A program made the translations under genes and the position numbers. This document shows positions 22,719 through 31,630 of a DNA stretch of 44,489 bases, one piece after another; the first letter of the stretch is position 1; each line of letters opens with the position of its first letter. Source of the DNA: an uncultured bacterium (GTDB taxonomy: Bacteria > Bacillota > Clostridia > Oscillospirales > Oscillospiraceae). The stretch lies in NCBI GenBank assembly GCA_947643715.1, contig CANRXB010000020.1:1-44489 (forward strand). Reading direction: 5' to 3'. The notes beneath the pieces are model-generated. The model made no database searches. It was given only the letters and a program-made list of their open reading frames with translations, and was not told the DNA's origin.

Positions 22719-23222
22719 CTAGCGAAAGCTGTTCTCTATCACGCCTGGAAGCAGCGTGTAGATGGAACAGCCGATCTTGTGCTCGAAATATGCTTTCAGC
22801 TCCAGTGTCTTTTTCCGTCGGTCCACAGTGGATGGATGTACGCCGTACCGAATGGTCACATCCACGAACCGCTCCATGAACAGATAGTCCTCTCGGCTCA
22901 CATCGAACGTCCCGATGGATGTCTCGATGTCCTGGATCATGAAAGCGTGGGAGATGCAGATCTGTGCGGCTTTTTCCCACCCGCGTTCCACACAGAGCCG
23001 GTAGCCGTCGATCAGATGCCGCTCCGAACTCACCCTGGCATAGCGCCCTATATCATGCAGCAGCCCCAGGACATAGGCCCGTTCGGCGCACATCCCTCCA
23101 CAGCGCGACGCGATACATCCACATGCCTGCGCCACATAGCGGGAGTGGTCCACCCACGGACCTGGGTTGGAGCGAGACGCCTTCTCCAGCGTCAGTATCG
23201 CGGCCGTTCTATCTGGTCCCAT
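22719..23222 (-). CDS. HD-domain phosphohydrolase-like protein
   Basis: 167 aa. Start chosen at ATG 23222, preceded by AGGAGGG; the frame is open further upstream without a good start signal. The metal-binding histidines and aspartate of an HD domain are visible: WVDHSRYVAQ, then YVLGLLHDIGRYARV, then SHAFMIQD. Small HD proteins of this type hydrolyse phosphate esters of nucleotides, but the substrate cannot be told. It lies downstream of the metallophosphoesterase on the same strand (91-nt gap), so they may share a transcript. Confidence 0.8.
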   Translation of the reverse strand: MGPDRTAAILTLEKASRSNPGPWVDHSRYVAQACGCIASRCGGMCAERAYVLGLLHDIGRYARVSSERHLIDGYRLCVERGWEKAAQICISHAFMIQDIETSIGTFDVSREDYLFMERFVDVTIRYGVHPSTVDRRKKTLELKAYFEHKIGCSIYTLLPGVIENSFR

Positions 23223-23313
23223 CTTCTGGCCCTCCTGATGATGGAGGAGCAGGCCGCGTGGTCCTGTCCGCCCCATCGCTTTCGTCATAAAGCGGCGTCC
23301 CGCCAGCGTCCGT

Positions 23314-24066
23314 TCACGAGTCCAACTCGACGATCTGCTCATAAAGCAGTATGAACTTTTTCCCCACCACGCCGTTGTCATGGTAGTGTCCGAAAAACCA
23401 ATATCCGAACTGGCACTGCTGGGCCACCTCCTCCAGAAAATCGGTCAGCCGGTCGGCCTGGAACGCCCCGCCGCTCAGCTCGTCCTGCACCGAGGTGGGA
23501 CAGCAGTGGGTGACGACGTAGTCCACCGCCCAGCCGTGCTCATCCAAACTGGCCCGGGCGGTCTGATACTCCGCTTCGCTGGGCAGCTCCGCCGCCCACC
23601 AGGAGCGGTGGTCCACCCGGTACAGCGCTCCGCTGGCGTCCAGCCGCTTCCGTTTTTTCCGGAACTCGGGGTCGTTCGGGTCCAGGATGCCGCCCGAGAT
23701 GTCGTGGCTGCTGGCGCCGCCCATGGTGAAGAACTTCTTGCCCTCGATGTCATAGACCTGGCCCCGCATCAGATGGAGCACCGAGGGACGCACCCGCTGC
23801 ACCTCTCCGCCGTGCCATCTCTCCTTGGGGAGCTCCGCCAACATGTCGAAGTTCTCGTGATTGCCGGACACGAACAGCGTGGTGAACGGCTTGGCTTCCA
23901 GCCAGTCCAGCCAGTGCCGCTCGTTGGGGCTGCCGTCCCATACTCCGCCGAAGTCGCCGCATATGATCATATAGTCGTCCTTGGTCATCGCCTCCTGCTC
24001 ATAGAAGATCTCCTTCTTGAACCGGCTGAGATCGCCATGGACGTCGCCTGTGATGAAGATCGCCAT
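23314..24066 (-). CDS. Calcineurin-type metallophosphoesterase
   Basis: 250 aa from ATG 24066 after GGAGGAGGTG. All five metal-site blocks are present: GDVHGD (7-12), CGDFGG, SGNHENFD, VVTHCCP and FGHYHDNG. The overall length and the YxxxCGDFGG start suit the small cytosolic phosphodiesterase family. There is no signal peptide. It could act on phosphoproteins, nucleotides or nucleic-acid ends; the sequence does not say which. An intact gene, probably the first of a two-gene unit with the HD protein. Confidence 0.85.
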   Translation of the reverse strand: MAIFITGDVHGDLSRFKKEIFYEQEAMTKDDYMIICGDFGGVWDGSPNERHWLDWLEAKPFTTLFVSGNHENFDMLAELPKERWHGGEVQRVRPSVLHLMRGQVYDIEGKKFFTMGGASSHDISGGILDPNDPEFRKKRKRLDASGALYRVDHRSWWAAELPSEAEYQTARASLDEHGWAVDYVVTHCCPTSVQDELSGGAFQADRLTDFLEEVAQQCQFGYWFFGHYHDNGVVGKKFILLYEQIVELDS

Positions 24067-24232
24067 TTAGATCACCTCCTCCCTATCTTAACACAACGCT
24101 CATCCGATCTCAACATCTGTGCTCCACGGTCCTGTCCGGAGCGTTTCGGCATCCGCGCAGCTAAAGCAAACGAAAGGACCGCCATGATCGGTCCGTGAGG
24201 ACGCGAGACAAAAGGGAGACGGGTCTCGATCC

Positions 24233-24261
24233 TTGATGGAGCGGCGGGGCTGTGATATGAT
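24233..24261 (+). promoter_or_regulatory. Promoter of the SWIM-protein gene
   Basis: TTGATG and TATGAT 17 nt apart, about 140 nt upstream of the start. The 24067-24399 gap otherwise shows no gene. Confidence 0.55.
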
Positions 24262-24399
24262 GGCTTTACGAGGGCGGTCCTACCGGCTGCATGGGGACCG
24301 GCGGCGATCCCGTGCGCTGTCTGTCATATACTGATATAGTGTCATATGTGGCATCATCGGGCCATAGCGTGAAGAACGACTGGAAGAGGAGGCTGTTTT

Positions 24400-25218
24400 A
24401 TGGATCGGATCGGGTCTGTTCCCTTTGGCGACCGCACCAGCAAGGACGGCGAGGCAAGGGACGAGGTCGAGAGCGTCGAGGTGAAGCCCACCGTCGTGCA
24501 GGTGTATTTCCCGGGCAAGGGCCGCACCCTGGCATATTATAATGAACGTTTCGATCTCCATGTGGGGGACATCGTGTTCGTGGACGGCAAGCTGGAGGGC
24601 CTGCTTGGCCGGGTGACAGTGGTGAGCACGCATTTCAAGGTGAAGAAGGAGGACTACAAGCAAGTGATCGGTTTGGCAGATACCCATGTGACTGGACAGT
24701 TCTTCCAGGCGAACGGCCACCTCATCACCTTCGACCCGCTGGTGTTGCCTTGGAAGCAGTTCTGCTCCTGGGTGAAGCCGCCGGAGGATGACGCGGGGTA
24801 TTATGTGAGCTATGACGGCGAAGGCTTTGCGCTGGACGATCTCAGCGGACTGGAGGTGTCCGATGCGGTGTATGAGCGGGGCATGGAGTATCACCAAGAG
24901 GACCGGGTGGTGTATCTGTGCCTGAACGGGGCGCAGGGACGGGCCATCGTGAAGGGGACCAGGCCCTACGAGGTGGAGTTCCGGTATCGGAAAGGGCAGA
25001 TCGGCGATCTGCTCTGTGACTGTCCTTGCGGCTATACCTGCAAACATGCGGTGGCGGTGCTGCTCCAGCTCCGGGAGACGCTGGAGATCGTCGAAAAGGA
25101 GTACGCGGCCCTGTGGCGTGCGAGCGACTATTTTTCGATCGTATCCAAGACCATGTTCTACACCTTTGCCGTGGACGCTGACCCCAAAGCGGTACTGAGC
25201 TTGGGCCGACGGCCGTGA
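24400..25218 (+). CDS. SWIM zinc-finger protein
   Basis: 272 aa from ATG 24400 after GAGGAGG. The C-terminal SWIM motif C-x-C-x(n)-C-x-H is visible as LLCDCPCGYTCKHAVAVLLQ (about 222-241). The N-terminal half has a beta-rich domain (VYFPGKGRTLAYYNERFDLH, VGDIVFVDGKLEGLLGRVTV). SWIM domains bind nucleic acid or protein and occur in helicases, transposases and stand-alone bacterial proteins. No catalytic domain is fused here, so it probably acts as a binding or adaptor protein. Single-gene unit with its own promoter. Confidence 0.8.
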   Translation: MDRIGSVPFGDRTSKDGEARDEVESVEVKPTVVQVYFPGKGRTLAYYNERFDLHVGDIVFVDGKLEGLLGRVTVVSTHFKVKKEDYKQVIGLADTHVTGQFFQANGHLITFDPLVLPWKQFCSWVKPPEDDAGYYVSYDGEGFALDDLSGLEVSDAVYERGMEYHQEDRVVYLCLNGAQGRAIVKGTRPYEVEFRYRKGQIGDLLCDCPCGYTCKHAVAVLLQLRETLEIVEKEYAALWRASDYFSIVSKTMFYTFAVDADPKAVLSLGRRP

Positions 25219-25299
25219 TAGGTACCGGCCCGTCTCCCTTTTTGACGGCGGAATGCCTATTTCCCCGCAGACATACCGAAAAAACGGGCAGTTTTGCCA

Positions 25300-25328
25300 T
25301 TGACAGGCAAACGCTTTTCCTGTAAGAT
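25300..25328 (+). promoter_or_regulatory. LacI gene promoter with overlapping operator
   Basis: TTGACA and TAAGAT are 17 nt apart. The spacer holds AAACGCTT at 25309-25316, an exact match to the LacI-family half-site pattern AAnCGnTT, inside GGCAAACGCTTTTCC. This suggests autorepression. Confidence 0.75.
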
Positions 25329-25395
25329 ATGAATAAATGTTCCAGCGCTGTCAGTACCCATCCCCTTCAGCAGCTGGTAGAAAGGGGAAACCTTT

Positions 25396-26436
25396 GTGAG
25401 AGCCAGGCCGACCATCAAGGACATCGCAGCCCAAGTAGGCGTTTCCCATACCACCGTGTCCTACATCCTCAGCGGGAACACGGCCCAGAAGATATCGCCG
25501 GAGACCCGCAAGGCGGTGCTGGACGCCGCCAGACAGCTCCAATACGTCCCCAACAGCGCCGCCCGTTCCCTGCGCAACAACAGCACCCGCTGCATCAGCG
25601 TCGCCATGGAGAAGGCGTTGACCAACACCCGGTTCAGCGGGCTGCTCCAGGGCATCCGGGAGAGCCTCCAGGCGGAGGGCTACTGGATCATGCTGTTCGA
25701 CTTCAGCGCCAGCAGCCCGCTGTATCCCGACTTTTTGGAGAGCGTCCTGCAGCGGCGCACGGACGGCATCATCTATATCTCCTCCGACGGCCATCCTCCG
25801 GAGGAGCACTGCCGCCAGATGATCATCGACAACGCGCTGCCCTTCGTGGCTTGCGACTGCTGCCCGGAGGAGCCGGAGCTGACCTCGGTGAGCTTCGACT
25901 ATGAGCGAGGAGCGTTCGAGGTGGCCTGCCGCCTGTTCGGCGAGGGGGCCCGGCGCATCCTGTATTGGCGTCCCGACGTCCAGAGCCTCCAGGAAGGCTA
26001 CCGGGAGAAGGGCTTGCGCCGTGCGGCGGATCTGTACCCCGGGGCGGAGTTCTCCGTGTCCTTGCTGCCCTCCAGCACCTGCACAGGGGATGGGGACCGC
26101 CACTCCGATCTGAACCGGATGTGTGGGCAGTACTTGGCCCAGGATATCTTGCCGCACATCGCCTCGTTCCAGTCTGGGGACGCTGTGGTGTGCTGCTGGA
26201 GCGTCATGGTGAACCACCTCAGCGCCGCCCTGAACGGGAAGGGGAGGGGCCTGAAGATCGCCACCCTGTCCGACGCGGAGCCTCCCGTAGTGACCGACAC
26301 TCGGATCCTCACCAGCCGGTCCAACTTCGTGCGGGGGGGCAAGGAGTGTACCGCCCTGCTGCTGCGCCAGCTCCGGGGCGAGTCATGCAGCAGCGTCGTG
26401 CTTCCGCCGGACATCCCCAGTTACATCGACTTTTGA
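25396..26436 (+). CDS. LacI-family transcription regulator
   Basis: 346 aa from GTG 25396 with AAAGGGG upstream. The N-terminal HTH is classic: PTIKDIAAQVGVSHTTVSYI, LSGNTAQKISPETR, then VPNSAARSLR hinge. The rest is a periplasmic-binding-protein-like sensor domain (GYWIMLFDFSASSPLYPDFL, DGIIYISSDGH). It has an operator-like site in its own promoter. It is convergent with the caiC-like gene and lies next to the CoA gene cluster, so it may also control that cluster, though no second AAnCGnTT site was located in the divergent intergenic region. Confidence 0.9.
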   Translation: MRARPTIKDIAAQVGVSHTTVSYILSGNTAQKISPETRKAVLDAARQLQYVPNSAARSLRNNSTRCISVAMEKALTNTRFSGLLQGIRESLQAEGYWIMLFDFSASSPLYPDFLESVLQRRTDGIIYISSDGHPPEEHCRQMIIDNALPFVACDCCPEEPELTSVSFDYERGAFEVACRLFGEGARRILYWRPDVQSLQEGYREKGLRRAADLYPGAEFSVSLLPSSTCTGDGDRHSDLNRMCGQYLAQDILPHIASFQSGDAVVCCWSVMVNHLSAALNGKGRGLKIATLSDAEPPVVTDTRILTSRSNFVRGGKECTALLLRQLRGESCSSVVLPPDIPSYIDF

Positions 26437-26440
26437 ACAG

Positions 26441-26478
26441 AGGACCGCCTGACCAAGTATGGTCAGGCGGTCCTTTTT
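26441..26478. terminator. Bidirectional intrinsic terminator
   Basis: AGGACCGCCTGACC/GGTCAGGCGGTCCT, a perfect 14-bp stem with a 6-nt loop and a TTTT tail, between the convergent lacI-type and caiC-like genes. Confidence 0.9.
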
Positions 26479-26487
26479 GCGCCGCGC

Positions 26488-28038
26488 TCAGCGCAGGCGG
26501 CTTTTTTTGATCTTCCCTGTGGCGGTGCGGGGGAAATCGTCCACGAACTCTATGATGGTGGGACGCTTGAATTTGGCCAGTCTCGATGCGCAGTAGTCTT
26601 CGATCTCCTGTGCGGTCAGCGCGCTGCCCGGACCGAGCTGGATGTATGCCTTGACCGCTTGGTCACGGATGGGGTCGGGCGCGCCCACCACCGCTGCGTC
26701 CACGATGTCCGGGTGGGAGGTGAGCACACACTCCACCTCCAGGCTGCTCACGTTCTCCCCGGAGCGTTTGATCATGTCCCCGTCCCGGTCCACGAAATAC
26801 AGCCAGCCGTCGGCGTCCAGATAACCTCGGTCTCTGGAGTGGAGCCAGCCCGACCGGTCGATCAGATGCGCGGTGGCCTCCTCGTCCTGGTAATATCCCA
26901 GCACCAGGGAGCGTCCCGGCACTCCGTGGACACAGATCTCTCCCACCTGACCGGGGGGGAGCTCCTGCCCGGCCTCGTCCACGATCTTGATGCAGTAAGA
27001 GGGGGCCGGCCGACCCACCGACGGCCAGCGTTTCTCGCCGGTCAGCGGCGCGCAGGTCACGCCAGACACGGTCTCGGTCATGCCGTAGGAGTTGAGCAGG
27101 CTCACCCGGAAGCGCTCCTCGAAGCGTTCTTTTTCCTCGTCGCTCAGCCCCATGGAGAAGTAGATCTGCTTCAGGCAGTGGTCCTTCTCCCAGGGCTGGA
27201 CCGGCTGCATCAGCATGGTCCGGTTCATCACGGACATGGTGTCGGTGAACTGGGCGCGGTGACGGCACACCTGGCTCCAGAACCGCCGGGCGCTGTAGTG
27301 CTCCACCATCAGCAGGGTGCTCCCAGTGCAGATCGCCGGCATGGCCGCCATCTCCTGGAAGTCCATGTGGTAACAGGGCATAGAGCTCAGGAACCGGTCC
27401 CCATGCTCCATCCCCATCTGCATCACATGGATGAGCCCGCCGTAGACGATGTTGCAGTGGGTATACATGGCCCCTTTGGGGTGACGGGTGGTGCCGCTGG
27501 TGAACAATATCGCGGCCAGATGATCGCTCTCCACCGGGCGGACCTCCCGGAGCTCCTCCCCCTGACGGGCCATCCCCGCCTCCAGGGAGATCGTCCCTTC
27601 CGGCAGATCCGCTTCGTCCCCGATGGAGATCGGCCGATCCACCAGGGCGCGGAGCGGGGGCTGGAGATACAGCGGGAGGGCGCAGGGCTCGGTGACCACC
27701 CGGCGGATGCCGCACTTGTTCAAAATGTAACGGACCTCCGGCTGCTGATAATGTTCGTTGAGGGGCACCGACACCGCCCCGATCTGGGCCAGCGCCAGCC
27801 AGCACACCAGATATTCCGGCGTGTTGTGCAGGTGCAGGGCCACCAACTCCTGCCGGGCCACCCCCAGCTCCAGGAAGAAGTTGGCCGCCTGCTTCACTCT
27901 GCGGTCGAACTCCTGATAGGTCCAGGCCGTCACCTGGTCGTCCACCGAGATATATTCCAAAAAGGGCTCGCGCCCATAGCAGCGCACCGTCTCGTCCCAT
28001 TGGCTGCGCAGGGTGCGGCTGCCCACCATATCTGTCAT
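26488..28038 (-). CDS. caiC: Carnitine/crotonobetaine-CoA ligase-like (CaiC family)
   Basis: 516 aa, close to the 517 aa of E. coli CaiC. ANL-superfamily blocks are clear: AILFTSGTTRHPKGAMYTH (P-loop), NSYGMTETVSG, and FPRTATGKIKKSRLR at the end with the catalytic lysine. From memory of E. coli CaiC, YSARRFWSQVCRHRA, LSDEEKERFEERFRVSLLNS and the ending agree much better than in general acyl-CoA ligases. It should activate a carnitine-like or other short carboxylic acid with CoA and ATP. It is last in the etfB-etfA-caiC direction and separated from etfA by a terminator-like hairpin, so its level may be lower than that of the ETF. Confidence 0.8.
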   Translation of the reverse strand: MTDMVGSRTLRSQWDETVRCYGREPFLEYISVDDQVTAWTYQEFDRRVKQAANFFLELGVARQELVALHLHNTPEYLVCWLALAQIGAVSVPLNEHYQQPEVRYILNKCGIRRVVTEPCALPLYLQPPLRALVDRPISIGDEADLPEGTISLEAGMARQGEELREVRPVESDHLAAILFTSGTTRHPKGAMYTHCNIVYGGLIHVMQMGMEHGDRFLSSMPCYHMDFQEMAAMPAICTGSTLLMVEHYSARRFWSQVCRHRAQFTDTMSVMNRTMLMQPVQPWEKDHCLKQIYFSMGLSDEEKERFEERFRVSLLNSYGMTETVSGVTCAPLTGEKRWPSVGRPAPSYCIKIVDEAGQELPPGQVGEICVHGVPGRSLVLGYYQDEEATAHLIDRSGWLHSRDRGYLDADGWLYFVDRDGDMIKRSGENVSSLEVECVLTSHPDIVDAAVVGAPDPIRDQAVKAYIQLGPGSALTAQEIEDYCASRLAKFKRPTIIEFVDDFPRTATGKIKKSRLR

Positions 28039-28098
28039 AGCAAACCAACTTTCTGTACTGTTGAGGCCGGATCTGGCCCTGGTGTGAGCGGTCTCCTG

Positions 28099-28137
28099 AA
28101 AAAAGAGGGGGCGGTCGCGCCAGCCGCGGCCACCCCC
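28099..28137 (-). terminator. Attenuator-like terminator between etfA and the caiC-like gene
   Basis: On the minus strand GGGGGTGG and CCGCCCCC pair (one T-G) and are followed by TCTTTTTT. Confidence 0.7.
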
Positions 28138-28165
28138 TTGGGCATATTTGTCAGGACCCGGCCTT

Positions 28166-29089
28166 TTAGGAAAGCTTCTCGATCAGCGCGGGGACCACCT
28201 TGTACAGATCGCCCACCACGCCGAGATCGGCGTTTTTGAAGATCGGCGCGGACTTGTCCTTGTTCACCGCCACGATCACCCGGGACTTGTTGATGCCGCC
28301 GATGTGCTGGATCTGCCCGGACACGCCCAACACCACGATGAGCTCGGGCTTGACCTGCACGCCGGTGATGCCCATATAGCTGGACTTCGGGAGCCACTTG
28401 TTGTTCTCCGCCACCGGGCGGGAGCAGCCCACCTCGGCGCCCAACACCGCGGCCAGCTTGCGGCACAGCTCCAGGTCCTCTTCCTTGGCGATGCCCCGGC
28501 CCACGTCCACGATGCGCTTGGCGGCCACCAGATCCACGCCGCCCTCCTTCTTGGAGGTGGAGGTGATGCGCTTCAAGCTGCCCTGGGGCGCGCCCTCGAA
28601 GGGGGCGACAGCGGCCTGGGGCGCGTCATTGGCGGCCTCGAACACGCCGCCGCCCACGGTGATCACGCCATAGGGCTTTGTGAACACCTCGCCGCGCTGG
28701 GCCATACCGCCGTATACCATGCGGTGGCACACCAGCTCCTCGCCGGAACGCTCCAAAGCGCTCACGCTGGTGAGCACCGCGGTGTCCAGGAAAACGCCCA
28801 GCTTGCCCGCCAGGCAGCGGCCCCGGATGGAGTTGTTGACGAGGACCAAGGCGGAGGGCTCTTTTTTCACCTCATCGGCGATGGCGGCGGCGTAGTCCTC
28901 CGGCACGGCGCCGTCGGCGGGCTGACGGTAGAGCAGACGGTCCGCGCCGCACCCGGCGGCCCCGGCCGCGTCGGCCTCGCTGCCGAACAGGATGGCCGTG
29001 ACCTGCGCCGCTGCGGCCCGGGCCCCGGAACAAAGCTCCGCCAGAGCGGGGGCCTCGTCACTGACCACGAATATAGTTTGCATCGACAT
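28166..29089 (-). CDS. etfA: Electron-transfer flavoprotein alpha subunit (FixB/EtfA)
   Basis: 307 aa from ATG 29089; the ATG six bases later is an alternative. The C-terminal FAD-binding domain is clear: GCSRPVAENNKWLPKSSYMG, GVSGQIQHIGGINKSRVIVA, VNKDKSAPIFKNADLGVVGD. The N-terminal domain is shorter than in eukaryotic ETF, as in FixB. It takes electrons from or gives them to acyl-CoA dehydrogenases of the divergent operon. It is 22 nt downstream of etfB. In E. coli, fixAB are needed for crotonobetaine reduction, which fits this neighbourhood. Confidence 0.9.
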   Translation of the reverse strand: MSMQTIFVVSDEAPALAELCSGARAAAAQVTAILFGSEADAAGAAGCGADRLLYRQPADGAVPEDYAAAIADEVKKEPSALVLVNNSIRGRCLAGKLGVFLDTAVLTSVSALERSGEELVCHRMVYGGMAQRGEVFTKPYGVITVGGGVFEAANDAPQAAVAPFEGAPQGSLKRITSTSKKEGGVDLVAAKRIVDVGRGIAKEEDLELCRKLAAVLGAEVGCSRPVAENNKWLPKSSYMGITGVQVKPELIVVLGVSGQIQHIGGINKSRVIVAVNKDKSAPIFKNADLGVVGDLYKVVPALIEKLS

Positions 29090-29111
29090 GATCTCTTAAA
29101 CCTCCCTTTTA

Positions 29112-29873
29112 TCAAAAGCCCTCTTTTTTCAGGAACCGGACCAAGGCGTCCACGGCTTCCTCGCCGTCGCCCTCCACCAGCTCCTGGCGGCGCTCCTGCT
29201 GCTCGGGCGCGAGCTGCTCCAGCGTTTTCAGCGAGGGCTCGCCGCAGTCGGGGCAGTCCAGCTTGTCCACGGGCTTCTTGCCCGCCTTCATGATGTCCCG
29301 CATGGCGGGCACGGAGGGGACGTTGATCTCAGAGGACACGCTGAGCACGGCGGGCAGGGGGACCTCCAGCACTTCCACCTCGTCCTCCAGGGTGCGCTCC
29401 ACCTCTGCCACGCCCTCCCCGGCGCTCTTGATGCCGGTGACGTTGTTCAGCGCGGGCACACCCAACAGGGTGCCCACCTGGACGCCTACCTCCTGGAAGT
29501 ACAGGTCGCTGGAGCCCATGCCGCACAGGACCAGATCGTACTCGCCCATCGCTTTCACCGCCCCGGCGATGGCCTTGGCGGTCTGGAGGGTATCCTGGAA
29601 GGGCTTGCTGTCATCGATGACCAGCTTCAAAGCGTCCGGGCCCCGGGAGAGGATGTCCTTCTGGATCTTGCTGGAGCCCAGCGCCGCTTCGCTGCCGATG
29701 CTCAGGGCGACCATGGAGCCGCCCCCTGCCGCCAGTTGCTTGCCGCTCTCCAATGCGTTCAGATCGTATTGGCTGATCTTCCAGGGCACGCCGTCGAAGC
29801 TCAGCTCGCGGCTGGGCAATACCTGGAGCTCCTCCTCGTTGGGGACGACCTTGCAGCATACGATGACCTTCAT
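29112..29873 (-). CDS. etfB: Electron-transfer flavoprotein beta subunit (FixA/EtfB)
   Basis: 253 aa. Start chosen at ATG 29873 (MKVIVCCKVVPNEEELQVLP) with AAGG upstream; the frame continues 30 nt further without reason to use it. AMP-binding ETF-beta features: SQYDLNALESGKQLAAGGG, LVLCGMGSSDLYFQEVGVQV. First gene of the minus-strand unit. It partners etfA to carry electrons between NADH or ferredoxin and the acyl-CoA dehydrogenases encoded divergently. Confidence 0.9.
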   Translation of the reverse strand: MKVIVCCKVVPNEEELQVLPSRELSFDGVPWKISQYDLNALESGKQLAAGGGSMVALSIGSEAALGSSKIQKDILSRGPDALKLVIDDSKPFQDTLQTAKAIAGAVKAMGEYDLVLCGMGSSDLYFQEVGVQVGTLLGVPALNNVTGIKSAGEGVAEVERTLEDEVEVLEVPLPAVLSVSSEINVPSVPAMRDIMKAGKKPVDKLDCPDCGEPSLKTLEQLAPEQQERRQELVEGDGEEAVDALVRFLKKEGF

Positions 29874-29967
29874 GCTACCAACCTTCTTTCCACGTTTTCT
29901 CACTCCCGCCCGGATCGGAGCGACGCGCGTGCTTCAACGGAAAAGTGCGATCCAAGAGGCGAGTTTT

Positions 29968-30347
29968 ACGTTAAAGTTACCATTCTAGGCACACTTTACT
30001 CGGTTCACTATCATCTTAGACCAAATCCACTGGGCTGTCAACAGAAAAATGCGGGGGATGGCGGGCCGGAAGAAATGGGTCCGTGTCTATCATTTTCGCA
30101 GAAAATAGGGGCGATTTTGGAGCTCCGGCCAAGAAATGAGCCGATTTTTAGTCAGATGCGAATGGAGCGGGCAAGGAGGACCGCTCATTTTTTGGGCGAT
30201 CCCACAATTTTTGCGCTGAAAATCTGGCAATATTGACGCTTGCGGATCTTCCGCCGATTTGTTATCCTATGATTGCACGTTAAAGTAACAAGATAGACAT
30301 TTACGACCTGGTTTATCCGGCGAGGTTTGTCATTTTAGCGTGAAAGT
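29968..30347. promoter_or_regulatory. Divergent regulatory region with repeated ACGTTAAAGT
   Basis: The ~540-nt gap between etfB and the first CoA-transferase (29874-30412) contains ACGTTAAAGTTAC (29968-29980), ACGTTAAAGTAAC (30277-30289) and a looser GCGTGAAAGT (30338-30347). One copy lies close to each divergent operon. The second is a short inverted repeat (GTTA-AAG-TAAC). They are candidate operators for a shared activator or repressor. I could not assign clear -10/-35 boxes with confidence. Confidence 0.5.
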
Positions 30348-30412
30348 CCGGAAAGGCGGTCGGACGAGGCCGCAGGATGGATCTGGATCTGAGAAAGGAG
30401 CGGGCGAATGAT

Positions 30413-31603
30413 ATGAGACCACTTGCTTCACTGAGGATACTCGACCTGACCGACGGCAACCCTTACCCGGGCAGTCTGTTCGCCGACTACGGCGCTGAGG
30501 TATTGAAGATCGAACCGCCCGGCCGGGGCGACTCCATCCGCCGCCGGGGCGCTGACGGGGCGGACGGATCGGACGGGCCTTACCAGAGCTATTATGGCCG
30601 GAGCAAGAAGAGCATGACGCTGGACCTTACCCAGCGTGCCGGACAGGAGGTCCTGCGGCGGCTGGCGCCCGCCTTCGATATGCTGGTGGCCAACGTGCCC
30701 GAGGCGCGGCTGGCGGAGCTGGGGCTGGGCTATGGACAGCTCAAGCAGGTCGCTCCCAAGCTGGTATACGGTGTGCTCACCCCCTTCGGAGAGGAGGGGC
30801 CCTGGAAGGACCTTCCTGACTACGATCTGTTGGTCATGGCCCGCACCGGGCTGCTGGAAAAGACCGGGCTGCCGGACAAGCCGACCCGGATCGGCTGTCC
30901 TCTTTCCTATTATTATGGGGCTTGGCACCTCACCGCCGGGATGATGGCCGCATGGCTGGACGCCCAGGACAGCGGGGAAGGCCGCAAGGTGTCCGTGTCC
31001 TGCTGGCAGGCCATCTGCTCCATCGACGACACCTACGTCCAGGGACTCCAGGGGCTGAACGTCCTGCCGAAGCGGATCGGCAACGGCTTCCCCACCACCA
31101 ATCCCACCGACACCTTCCAGTGCAAGAACGGCTGGTTCGCATTGAGCATCGGCAGCGATGCCCAATGGCTGGCCTTCGCAGCGGGAGCGGGCCGGGACGA
31201 CTGGGGAGAGGGCACAGTCTACGCCCACGATCCGGGCCGGTCCATGGAGCACTACTTCGGCGAGCTGGACGGCCAGCTTCGGGACTACTTCCGCACCATC
31301 ACCATCGAGGAGGCGGACCGGATCTGCCGGGAGGCCATGGTGCCCGGCGGACCGTGCAACACCGTGCGGGAGCTGATGGACGACGAGCAGGTGGCCGCGC
31401 GTCACATGTTGCTGGAGGTGGACGATCCCGTGCTGGGCCGGGTGAAGCAGCTCGGCAAGCCTGCCAAGTTCCTCCGCGACAGCGAAGGGGACGATGCGGT
31501 GGGCCCCGCTCCCGCCTTGGGCGCCCACACGGATCAGGTGCTGGCGGGCCTGGGCATGGCGGAACAGGAGATCTCGGACCTGCGCCGGCAGGGCGTGGTC
31601 TGA
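30413..31603 (+). CDS. Class III CoA-transferase-like protein lacking the catalytic Asp
   Basis: 396 aa from ATG 30413 (MRPLASLRILDLTDGNPYPG), with AAAGGAG 12 nt upstream; an in-frame ATG at 30377 is an alternative. The CaiB/Frc fold is recognisable: LFADYGAEVLKIEPPGRGD, YYGRSKKSMTLDLTQ, YDLLVMARTGL. At the place of the catalytic Asp (about 166) it reads GCPLSYYYGAWH, with Ser/Tyr in place of Asp. The second CoA-transferase of the operon keeps it. Heteromeric class III enzymes with one active subunit are known (BbsEF, SmtAB), so this could be the inactive partner. First gene of the plus-strand operon. Confidence 0.75.
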   Translation: MRPLASLRILDLTDGNPYPGSLFADYGAEVLKIEPPGRGDSIRRRGADGADGSDGPYQSYYGRSKKSMTLDLTQRAGQEVLRRLAPAFDMLVANVPEARLAELGLGYGQLKQVAPKLVYGVLTPFGEEGPWKDLPDYDLLVMARTGLLEKTGLPDKPTRIGCPLSYYYGAWHLTAGMMAAWLDAQDSGEGRKVSVSCWQAICSIDDTYVQGLQGLNVLPKRIGNGFPTTNPTDTFQCKNGWFALSIGSDAQWLAFAAGAGRDDWGEGTVYAHDPGRSMEHYFGELDGQLRDYFRTITIEEADRICREAMVPGGPCNTVRELMDDEQVAARHMLLEVDDPVLGRVKQLGKPAKFLRDSEGDDAVGPAPALGAHTDQVLAGLGMAEQEISDLRRQGVV

Positions 31604-31630
31604 GCGCCGCAGGGAAAGGAGCGTTGACCT

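Noticed and set aside
28148-29293. Long open frame opposite etfA and etfB
   Set aside because: It is the antisense of GC-rich ETF genes; its composition is Gly/His/Ala-rich low-complexity without domain motifs, while the minus strand gives clear ETF proteins.
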